From positions 1 through 5,754 of the forward strand of contig CAIYUD010000010.1 of NCBI GenBank assembly GCA_903929325.1: a DNA stretch of 5,754 nt. Reading direction: 5' to 3'. Each line of letters opens with the position of its first letter. Position 1 is the first letter of the stretch. Source of the DNA: an uncultured Opitutia bacterium (GTDB lineage Bacteria; Verrucomicrobiota; Verrucomicrobiia; Opitutales; UBA953). The position numbers and the translations under genes are program-made. The notes below the pieces were generated by a model. It made no database searches, was not told the DNA's origin, and saw nothing but the letters and a program-made list of their open reading frames with translations. Below, piece after piece: positions 1 to 5,754 of the stretch.

Positions 1-2206
1 CCTTGTCCTTTAAGTACTCGGGGTGTTTTTCTTTGAGTGCACCGACAATGGCTGTGAGGTTACCAAAGTCGCCCTTGGACTTGTCCTTGGTTAACTCAGT
101 CTCGATACGCAGCGTAGGCTCCCCACCACCGACGGGCATTTGAATTGTGGCGGTCGTATCGGGAATACCTAAGGCAGCAGCAACTTGTTGTACCTTCCCT
201 GTATCAATAATCTCTGCGGAGGAAATGGCCACCAATGTCGATTCGCCGCCGCGGAAGTCCTTACCAAAGGCATTCTGACCTTTATACGCGAGTTCGCTAA
301 TCCCAAGTGCCACCACCGACCATGACACGATTAGGGCAACCTTAGCGTAACGCAGGAATTGAATGTTTAGGTCATGCCGGAAGACAGGCAGACCAAACAG
401 TCGTGTCATCACACCGCGCGTGATCGAAATTTCTTGGAGACCACGGCAGGTCACGAGGGTCGAAAGGAGGGTCGTGAAGATACCAATGATGAGCGTGATA
501 CCAAAACCACGCACCGGACCCGTACCCATAAACGCCAAGATGAGTGCCACAAGTAAGTGCGTCAAATTGGCGTCGATAATCGTCAACATCGCACGGTCGT
601 AACCTTCGCGGAGTGAGACGGCTGCATCTTTACCTAAGCGCAGTTCTTCGCGCACACGTTCAAAGATTAAGATGTTGGCATCGACCGCCATACCCAGGGT
701 GAGCACGAGGGCAGCAACACCAGGCAGCGTGATGGTCGCGCCAAAGTAAGCCATCGCCCCAAGCATCATCAGCAAGTTGAACACCATGCCGATAACCGAG
801 ATGAAGCCTCCCCATAAATAGAACCCAACCATGAAGAGGACGACCAACCCAACAGCGACAGACGAGGCGACGACCGACTTATCTTGGGCATCCTTCGCGA
901 GCGAAGGGCCAACCGCAGTCACATCCTGTGTGCGTAAGGGGAATTCCAGCGGGTTATTTAATACATCGGCTAACTCTTTAGCTTCCTCAGCCGTAAAGCT
1001 GCCGCTAATCATTGCGCTACCGCCGATGATGGGATTACGAACGCTGGGTGCTGACTGGAGCTCGCCATCAAGCACGATAGCCATTTGCCCCAAGGTGCCG
1101 TCGGCATTCTGTTGGGCAATCTTGGTGGTTAATTCACCAAAGCGCTCTGCCCCTTCTGACGTAAAGTCTATATTCACCTGCCAGCTAAAACCGTCCGGAA
1201 TACCTTGGCGCGCAGCAGAGATAATTGCACCCGTAGCTTCGGCACGCTTACGCACATAGTAAGTTTGTAAGGTGACTTTACCTGTACGACGGTCGGTGTT
1301 GCGCTCGGTCAACACTTCATAAAGTGAAGCTGGCGAATCAGGCTGGCGCGGATTATCGGGTAAGCTCCGGAAGGTATGATCAAGTTCGCCAGCGGCTGGA
1401 CGTTGATAACGGTAGACGAGTCGGAACTCGAGTTTCGCTGGCTTCTTAAGCACATCGATGACGTCAGGATTGTTCGCCGCGTCTTCACCAGGCAATTGAA
1501 TCTCTAAAACATCTTTGCCGACGGGACGAATCACTGGCTCGGCTACGCCAAACGCGTTGATGCGCTTGTCCATGACTCGCGAAGTTTGATCAATCAAACC
1601 TGCACCACCGCGTTCGGTACGTTCTTCGAGCGTGCGTTCAGCACGCTGCAAGCGAGTGGTGGCCTCGGCGAGACCCTTGGTATCACCTGCAGCTTCACGC
1701 GCACCGACCTGAGCTTGTGCTTCGCTGACTGCTTTCGTGGCATCGGCAACGGCAGTTTCCGTATCGATCTTCAGCGTAAACGACACACCGCCCTGCAAAT
1801 CTAGACCGAGTTTGAGACGGCCTTGGGAACGGCGCAGAAGCTCTTTTAAAACCAGCGTGTTTCGTTTCAAGAGCTCTGGCTCTTTGACGAAAGTTTCCGG
1901 ATTAAAGAACAAGGGAAGCAAGTCGACAGGCTCTGCACGTCCACGGCCGGCGCCAATATCGCGAAGCGCTTGATAGTATGTCGATGCCTTCCGGTCTTCG
2001 GGGACGCTCGTATCTTTAATACCGAAAGCATGGATACGTGCTAATGCTTCGGCGTGGATTTTATTAAAGTCTGCCTGTGACTCTGGGCGCACATGTTCAG
2101 GCGCATAGGTTTCAAGAGGGACTGTACGAAGGGGGGTGAGCTCGTAAACTGCGGCCGCAAGGACCAGCAACGAGACCACGACCTTCCAAAGGGGTCGCGA
2201 CGTCAT
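1..2206 (-). CDS. secDF: SecDF fusion protein translocase subunit (partial, 3' end beyond window)
   Basis: This is the proton-driven Sec accessory subunit, which helps pull secreted proteins across the inner membrane from the periplasmic side. The frame is open from the ATG at 2206 to the left edge (735 full codons). Residues 7-23 form the first membrane helix. The P1-domain motif DLQGG is at 136-140, and RINAFGVAEP is at about 215-224. Five further helices follow (about 444-464, 467-488, 493-513, 545-562, 566-586). MAVDAN around Asp509 matches the conserved proton-path aspartate of SecD (Asp519 in E. coli). Without a stop, the chain continues into SecF: a helix at about 620-638, then GKDFRGG at 648-654, the SecF version of G-x-D-F-x-GG. 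The rest of SecF lies outside. Residues 24-135 and about 150-200 are longer than in E. coli SecD. The gene lies 20 bases after yajC, in the same operon. No Shine-Dalgarno sequence is visible. The family is certain and the fusion is well supported. Confidence 0.96.
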   Translation of the reverse strand, partial: MTSRPLWKVVVSLLVLAAAVYELTPLRTVPLETYAPEHVRPESQADFNKIHAEALARIHAFGIKDTSVPEDRKASTYYQALRDIGAGRGRAEPVDLLPLFFNPETFVKEPELLKRNTLVLKELLRRSQGRLKLGLDLQGGVSFTLKIDTETAVADATKAVSEAQAQVGAREAAGDTKGLAEATTRLQRAERTLEERTERGGAGLIDQTSRVMDKRINAFGVAEPVIRPVGKDVLEIQLPGEDAANNPDVIDVLKKPAKLEFRLVYRYQRPAAGELDHTFRSLPDNPRQPDSPASLYEVLTERNTDRRTGKVTLQTYYVRKRAEATGAIISAARQGIPDGFSWQVNIDFTSEGAERFGELTTKIAQQNADGTLGQMAIVLDGELQSAPSVRNPIIGGSAMISGSFTAEEAKELADVLNNPLEFPLRTQDVTAVGPSLAKDAQDKSVVASSVAVGLVVLFMVGFYLWGGFISVIGMVFNLLMMLGAMAYFGATITLPGVAALVLTLGMAVDANILIFERVREELRLGKDAAVSLREGYDRAMLTIIDANLTHLLVALILAFMGTGPVRGFGITLIIGIFTTLLSTLVTCRGLQEISITRGVMTRLFGLPVFRHDLNIQFLRYAKVALIVSWSVVALGISELAYKGQNAFGKDFRGGESTLVAISSAEIIDTGKVQQVAAALGIPDTTATIQMPVGGGEPTLRIETELTKDKSKGDFGNLTAIVGALKEKHPEYLKDK

Positions 2207-2226
2207 GGGTGTGTGATCGTCTGAGA

Positions 2227-2574
2227 TTAGTTAAGTGCGGCTTGTCCAGATACGCTGCTCGACTCTTCTCCGTCGGAGAGAATCGCACTACGCAATACCA
2301 CCAGGCGAACGCCCTCGTCGACCTGCACCGTAGCCTTCACGTCGGTCAGTGAAACGATTTTGCCGAAAATTCCGCCCGTGGTCATGACCAAAGAGCCGAC
2401 CTTTAACTCGGATTGGAACTTCTGAACCGCCTTCTGCTGCTTACGCTGAGGCGCAATCACGAAGAAATAGAAGGCTACGAACATTAAGCCGTAGGCCAGA
2501 AGGATTACCCCACCCCCACCCTCCGGTGCCGGACTCGCAGGTTGTTGAAGTACAAGTGCTTGCAGTTGATTCAT
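2227..2574 (-). CDS. yajC: Sec translocon accessory subunit YajC
   Basis: A complete 115-residue protein, normal length for YajC, the small membrane partner of SecDF that associates with SecYEG. A short Gln/Pro/Gly-rich N-terminus (residues 1-22) leads into one membrane helix at about 23-42. It ends in the family hallmark VIAPQRKQQK, where the basic residues mark the cytoplasmic side. The cytoplasmic part carries the usual small beta-rich domain: KVGSLVMTTGGIFGKIVSL at about 58-76, followed by a segment around residues 80-100 that ends in LRSAI. The Gly-rich run EGGGG just before the helix is a slight oddity. The gene is first in a two-gene operon with secDF, 20 bases downstream, matching the yajC-secD-secF order found in many bacteria. 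The 20 bases before the ATG are A/C-rich and hold no Shine-Dalgarno sequence. The identification is secure. Confidence 0.95.
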   Translation of the reverse strand: MNQLQALVLQQPASPAPEGGGGVILLAYGLMFVAFYFFVIAPQRKQQKAVQKFQSELKVGSLVMTTGGIFGKIVSLTDVKATVQVDEGVRLVVLRSAILSDGEESSSVSGQAALN

Positions 2575-2605
2575 GTTATTTGGTTGTTTGGAAAGTGCGA
2601 AAGAC

Positions 2606-2693
2606 GCCTAAGGGATGGGTGGAGTGAGACAAAAAGGCAAGCCCGCGTGGTCGGGTTAGGTTGACCGCCATGGGCGACCTGTCAGCCTTAGGC
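2606..2693. repeat. Widely spaced inverted repeat (GCCTAAGG / CCTTAGGC)
   Basis: GCCTAAGG at 2606-2613 is the exact reverse complement of CCTTAGGC at 2686-2693. Each arm contains the near-palindrome CCTWAGG, and the right copy extends to the 9-base palindrome GCCTTAGGC (2685-2693). The two sit near opposite ends of the yajC-kup intergenic region, with centres 80 bases apart. This could be a pair of sites for a dimeric regulator, but eight-base matches can also arise by chance. No regulator can be named. Confidence 0.3.
2658..2680 (+). repeat. Short hairpin upstream of the kup start
   Basis: AGGT (2658-2661) plus CGCC (2666-2669) pairs with GGCG (2673-2676) plus ACCT (2677-2680). This gives an eight-pair GC-rich stem with a four-base bulge and an ATG as the three-base loop. 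It ends 23 bases before the kup start codon, so it would lie in the kup leader if transcription starts upstream of it. No U-tract follows, so it is not a typical terminator. An operator or an mRNA structure is possible. Function is unknown. Confidence 0.3.
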
Positions 2694-2703
2694 ACTTACT
2701 TCC

Positions 2704-4767
2704 ATGGAAAGTTCCCCTAAGGGCGACGCACCTTCCGCTGAAACCAGCGTGCCGATTAAGCCCCTAACGTTCGCAGCTTCGATCGCCGCGCTCGGCGTTG
2801 TATTCGGGGATATAGGCACCAGCCCACTCTACGCACTCCGCGAGAGCTTCAAAGCTGCCTTTTTACACAGCGGCCCGGCAGCACCCTCCCCTGTCGTACC
2901 CATTCTCTCCCTGATTATCTGGAGCCTCATCCTCGTCGTTACCGTTAAATACGTCATCTTAGTGATGGCAGCCAACGACGAGGGCGAAGGCGGCGTCATG
3001 ACCCTCGTCTCATTATCCAGCAAAACGCAAGAGGCCGAAAACCCTGACTCTCCCAACAAAGGGCGTAACGCCATGGTCGTGATCGGCTTAATTGCTGCGG
3101 GACTACTGTATGGCGACGGTATCATCACGCCGGCGATTTCGGTGCTATCAGCCATGGAAGGTCTCAAAGAAGCTAACTCGCGCCTGCAAGGCAGCGTCAT
3201 CGACCCTCACTTGCTCAGCAATGTCATTCCTTGGTTGGCAATTTTTGTACTCATTCCACTTTTCGTCATTCAACGCAAAGGGACGTCTAAAGTGGGTGCG
3301 TATTTTGGCCCCATCACCTTAGCATGGTTTATCAGCATCGCTGGCCTAGGAGTGCTTTCGCTTTACGAGAATTCGAGCACGATCCCTGCACTACTGCATG
3401 CATTTAATCCTCTCAACGGATTCGGCCTATTCTTTACGACACCAGGCCTGGCGTTTGTGATTATTGGTGCCGTCTTTCTAGCGGTCACCGGCGCTGAAGC
3501 ACTGTATGCCGACATGGGTCACTTTGGCGAAAAACCCATTCGCACAACGTGGCACCTCGTCGTCCTCCCCGCACTTATCGTAAACTACTTGGGCCAAGGC
3601 GCATGGGTGATGTCACATTCGGCAGACATTCAAGACCCACTCTTTAATCCATTCTTCAACATGGCACCGAATTGGGCACAGATCCCGCTCGTCTGCTTAG
3701 CGACCTGTGCTGCCATCATCGCTTCACAAGCTCTCATCTCGGGGGCGTTCTCAATGACAACCCAGGCGATTCAATTGAAGTACTTGCCGCGCATGCGCAT
3801 TATCCACACCTCAGGCGAGGAGTCAGGGCAGGTCTATTTGCCGTTCGTGAACTGGTTTCTCTTTATCGGCTGCGCTTACGCCGTCCTTCAATTCAGATCC
3901 TCCGAAGCCCTAGCCGGCGCTTACGGAATTGCGGTTAGCCTGACCATGCTCGCCACAACGCTGCTCTATGCGGAATTCTTGCGTAAACGTAAGCACCTCG
4001 GAGCGGGTGCCTACATCTTGATGATTCCATTCATCTTACTTGAGTTACTCTTTATCGCCGGAAACTTTCCTAAAATCCTGCAAGGAGGGTGGCTCCCACT
4101 GTTGGTCGGAGGATTTGTCTTCATCTGCATGTATGTCTGGAACCGCGGCCGTACACTCTTGCAGCGTAAATTCAAAGAGGGTGATCAAAAACAGATCTTT
4201 GACGTATTCATGGACAGCATGGAGGACTCCTTCCATAAAGGGGCACTCAAGCGCGTTCCGGGTGTCGCCGTATACATGGTCGGTAATACCGAATCCGTAC
4301 CCATGGCCCTCGCCCACAACTTAAAGCACAACAAAGTTGTCCATGAACACCTCATGATTTTGACCATCAAAATCGATGAGTACCGTGCGACGGTTCCCGC
4401 TGCTGAACGCGTTAACTTGATTTATCGAGTACCCAATCCTGCGGAAAAAGATAGTAAAGCGACCGACCCATTCCCGCGCGTCATTAAAGTTATCGGCAAT
4501 TACGGCTTCCGTGAAAACGGACAAATCGAACCCGTACTGCGAGCAGCTTTTGAAGACCAACAGATCGAATACAACATGATGAAGATTACTTACTTCGTCA
4601 GTCGCGAGACAGTGGTGCGCAAGGAAAGCCATGTGCCCGGACTCAGCCTACCGAATGTCGAGGAGAAGATTTTTGAAGTTCTCAACCGTAATTCCCTCTC
4701 GGCGACGGCCTACTTCAACCTCCCGCCAGGTCGCGTCGTTGAGCTGGGCATGCAGGTTGAAATGTAA
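2704..4767 (+). CDS. kup: Kup-family potassium uptake permease
   Basis: An inner-membrane K+ importer of the KUP/HAK/KT family, thought to work as a K+/H+ symporter. It has 687 residues against 622 in E. coli, with a longer N-terminal tail (about 13 residues) and a longer loop around 107-121. Signatures appear in order: GVVFGDIGTSPLYAL (31-45), EGGVMTL (95-101), YGDGIITPAIS (136-146), TGAEALYADMGHFG (262-275), VNYLGQGAW (293-301) and SGAFSMTTQAIQL (346-358). Aligned by eye, Asp36, Asp138 and Glu265 correspond to the functionally important Asp23, Glu116 and Glu229 of E. coli Kup. About twelve hydrophobic segments span 21-480. The cytoplasmic C-terminal domain (about 485-687) has RVPGVAVYM, HNLKHNKVVHE, YGFRE and the family ending LPPGRVVELGMQVEM. 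The start is the only ATG after an in-frame TAG at 2689-2691. There is no clear Shine-Dalgarno sequence. The gene is divergent from yajC-secDF, so it needs its own promoter. Confidence 0.97.
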   Translation: MESSPKGDAPSAETSVPIKPLTFAASIAALGVVFGDIGTSPLYALRESFKAAFLHSGPAAPSPVVPILSLIIWSLILVVTVKYVILVMAANDEGEGGVMTLVSLSSKTQEAENPDSPNKGRNAMVVIGLIAAGLLYGDGIITPAISVLSAMEGLKEANSRLQGSVIDPHLLSNVIPWLAIFVLIPLFVIQRKGTSKVGAYFGPITLAWFISIAGLGVLSLYENSSTIPALLHAFNPLNGFGLFFTTPGLAFVIIGAVFLAVTGAEALYADMGHFGEKPIRTTWHLVVLPALIVNYLGQGAWVMSHSADIQDPLFNPFFNMAPNWAQIPLVCLATCAAIIASQALISGAFSMTTQAIQLKYLPRMRIIHTSGEESGQVYLPFVNWFLFIGCAYAVLQFRSSEALAGAYGIAVSLTMLATTLLYAEFLRKRKHLGAGAYILMIPFILLELLFIAGNFPKILQGGWLPLLVGGFVFICMYVWNRGRTLLQRKFKEGDQKQIFDVFMDSMEDSFHKGALKRVPGVAVYMVGNTESVPMALAHNLKHNKVVHEHLMILTIKIDEYRATVPAAERVNLIYRVPNPAEKDSKATDPFPRVIKVIGNYGFRENGQIEPVLRAAFEDQQIEYNMMKITYFVSRETVVRKESHVPGLSLPNVEEKIFEVLNRNSLSATAYFNLPPGRVVELGMQVEM

Positions 4768-4897
4768 GCAGCGCCAAAGAAAAAGTTACAGGGGTTGGCC
4801 GCCGAACCCGCATAAAATAAAGGGTCGAAAAATAAGTCGGCCTAAAATCGCTCTTTTTACTTCCATCTGAGGGCACATCCGCTTTCTCAATGGGCTC
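4768..4897 (+). promoter_or_regulatory. kup-carA intergenic region, probable carA leader or promoter
   Basis: These 130 bases separate the kup stop from the carA start. The middle is clearly A/T-rich compared with the flanking genes. It contains two copies of the -10-like hexamer TAAAAT (4813-4818 and 4843-4848), but neither has a good -35 box at normal spacing. A weak hairpin lies at 4792-4809. I see no strong intrinsic terminator for kup. A T-run at 4853-4857 follows only a possible short A/T stem. carA therefore either has its own promoter here or is partly read through from kup. I recognise no PyrR, ArgR or riboswitch signal. Confidence 0.4.
4792..4809 (+). repeat. Small hairpin downstream of kup
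   Basis: GGGTTGG (4792-4798) pairs with CC (4802-4803) and AACCC (4805-4809) around a CCG loop, giving seven pairs with one bulged G at 4804. It begins 25 bases after the kup stop codon. It is followed by an A-rich sequence rather than a U-tract, so it is not a standard intrinsic terminator on the plus strand. It might protect the 3' end of the kup transcript or take part in carA leader structure. It is weak evidence alone. Confidence 0.25.
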
Positions 4898-5754
4898 ATG
4901 GCACATACCGCAATCCTCGCCCTTGAAGACGGAACAGTCTTTCGGGGGAGAGCTTTCGGGGCAGCCAAGACAGTGGTTGGTGAATCCGTCTTTAACACAT
5001 CGATGTCGGGTTATCAGGAAATCCTGACCGACCCTTCGTACTTCGGACAAATTGTGACGATGACAGCGCCGATGATTGGGAACTATGGCGTGAACGAAGA
5101 TGATATGGAATCGAATGGGCCTAAAGCCGCCGGATTCGTCGTCCGCGAACTCTCTCCGCTCGTCTCGAACTGGCGCGCTACGACCGATCTTGGAAGTTGG
5201 TTAGCTAAACACGGCATTCCAGGAATCGAAGGGATTGATACGCGTACATTAACGAAGAAACTGCGCGTCGCAGGTGTCATGAAGTCTTGCCTCTCCACAG
5301 AAGACATTACGGACGCCGAAGCTGTACGTCGTGCCCGGGAATGGAAAGGCCTCATTGGCGTCGACTTCGTTAAAGAAGTGACCTGTCGCACCCCTTACCA
5401 ATTTACCGAGAAAACTCAGGACGATGGTCTTTTCACGGTTCCCGGCACAACCCTCTATAAAAGCAAAGTTGCCCAAGGTAAGCGCTACACCGTGGCGGCC
5501 TACGACTTCGGGGCTAAGACCTCAATCTTCCGACGCCTACGCTACGCAGGGTTCGACGTCCATGTCTTCCCTGCAACGACCCCTGCTTCGGAAATTCGTA
5601 AGCTCAACCCTGACGGCGTCTTCCTTTCCAACGGACCGGGCGATCCCGCCGCCCTGAAGTATGCCCACGAAGCCGTAGCCGACCTCATCAAGACCTACCC
5701 GGTCTTCGGCATCTGCCTCGGTCACCAGATTATCACGCACGCCATCGGCGCCTC
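4898..5754 (+). CDS. carA: Carbamoyl-phosphate synthase small (glutaminase) subunit (partial, 3' end beyond window)
   Basis: CarA hydrolyses glutamine and passes ammonia to CarB, which makes carbamoyl phosphate for pyrimidine and arginine synthesis in the cytoplasm. The window holds 285 full codons of a protein usually about 360-390 residues long. The N-terminal CarA domain is clear: LALEDGTVFRGRAFG (7-21), NTSMSGYQEILTDPSY (33-48), IGNYGVN (60-66) and GIPGIEGIDTRTLT (106-119). The class I glutamine amidotransferase domain begins near 196 (YTVAAYDFGAK). It shows FLSNGPGDP at 242-250 and the nucleophile elbow FGICLGHQ at 270-277, with Cys273 as the catalytic cysteine. The catalytic His and Glu of the triad lie beyond the edge. 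The start is the first in-frame ATG after a TGA at 4868-4870. Another ATG at 4890 is out of frame. No Shine-Dalgarno sequence is seen at normal spacing. It follows kup by 130 bases. carB may follow outside the window, but this is not visible. Confidence 0.96.
   Translation, partial: MAHTAILALEDGTVFRGRAFGAAKTVVGESVFNTSMSGYQEILTDPSYFGQIVTMTAPMIGNYGVNEDDMESNGPKAAGFVVRELSPLVSNWRATTDLGSWLAKHGIPGIEGIDTRTLTKKLRVAGVMKSCLSTEDITDAEAVRRAREWKGLIGVDFVKEVTCRTPYQFTEKTQDDGLFTVPGTTLYKSKVAQGKRYTVAAYDFGAKTSIFRRLRYAGFDVHVFPATTPASEIRKLNPDGVFLSNGPGDPAALKYAHEAVADLIKTYPVFGICLGHQIITHAIGA

Larger units (their letters stand above)
2575..2703. promoter_or_regulatory. Divergent intergenic region between yajC and kup
   Basis: These 129 bases separate the start codons of two divergently transcribed genes, so they must hold promoters for both the yajC-secDF operon and kup. 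I could not find a convincing pair of -35 and -10 boxes for either direction. TTGACC at 2661-2666 resembles a -35 box for kup, but no TATAAT-like sequence follows at 16-18 bases. Neither start codon has a Shine-Dalgarno sequence. The region carries two CCTWAGG sites and a hairpin, listed separately. The promoter role is inferred from gene layout alone. Confidence 0.5.

Noticed and set aside
831..1259. A 142-codon open frame on the plus strand inside the secDF region
   Set aside because: It lies wholly antisense to the well-conserved SecD coding frame, has no recognisable domain and looks like a codon-usage shadow. The same holds for the other plus-strand frames between 363 and 1973.
2631..2655. 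A possible minus-strand terminator (CCCG/CGGG hairpin followed by five T on the minus strand)
   Set aside because: The stem is only four pairs and the T-run starts several bases away. It would sit upstream of yajC where no minus-strand gene ends within the window.
2829..3200. A 123-codon minus-strand frame inside kup
   Set aside because: It is antisense to conserved Kup helices with no family motif. The kup frame explains the sequence fully. Frames at 3092-3322, 3672-3938, 4045-4317, 4185-4370 and 4321-4632 are rejected for the same reason.
4890..4892. An ATG eight bases upstream of the chosen carA start
   Set aside because: It is out of frame with carA and its frame runs into a TGA within the CarA coding region. 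The CarA N-terminus starting at 4898 matches the family.
4715..5050. A 111-codon minus-strand frame, with several Cys residues, spanning the kup-carA gap
   Set aside because: It overlaps the conserved end of Kup and the conserved start of CarA on the opposite strand. Its Cys-rich look (for example CPESSPPKDC) comes from the complement of CarA codons. It has no promoter or ribosome binding site support.
1..5754. A novel defence, mobile or secondary-metabolism system
   Set aside because: All coding capacity is taken by secDF, yajC, kup and carA. I saw no transposase, integrase, direct-repeat array, tRNA-like cloverleaf or abrupt compositional shift.

Overview
The window is an ordinary bacterial housekeeping region holding four protein-coding genes. 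There is no sign of a mobile element, CRISPR array, tRNA, rRNA or undescribed multi-gene system. From left to right it contains a minus-strand pair, yajC followed by a secD-secF fusion that runs off the left edge. A divergent plus-strand kup potassium transporter comes next, then the first three quarters of a plus-strand carA that runs off the right edge. Coding density is high. The only non-coding stretches are about 20, 129 and 130 bases long.

Left part: YajC and SecDF are the accessory membrane complex of the Sec translocon. The two genes are 20 bases apart on the same strand and are almost certainly co-transcribed. The secDF reading frame stays open from its ATG at 2206 to the left edge (735 complete codons). 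It passes from SecD into the start of SecF without a stop, so this organism makes a fused SecDF. The SecD half has a long insert of about 110 residues between its first membrane helix and the DLQGG motif, and a further charged helical insert just after that motif.

Right part: Kup (687 residues) is a complete K+ uptake permease with all family signature motifs. CarA is the glutaminase subunit of carbamoyl-phosphate synthetase, which supplies carbamoyl phosphate for pyrimidines and arginine. Kup and CarA have no obvious functional link to each other or to the Sec genes, so the neighbourhood looks like simple juxtaposition.

Organism: the fused SecDF with a long N-terminal insert, the moderate GC content (judged by eye) and the lack of clear Shine-Dalgarno sequences before all four genes suggest a Gram-negative of the PVC or Bacteroidota type. 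My best guess is Verrucomicrobiota, possibly Opitutae. This is an inference from gene architecture, not a database result.

The points most worth a second look are the enlarged periplasmic part of SecD, the absence of Shine-Dalgarno sequences at four out of four starts, and small inverted repeats in the two intergenic regions.
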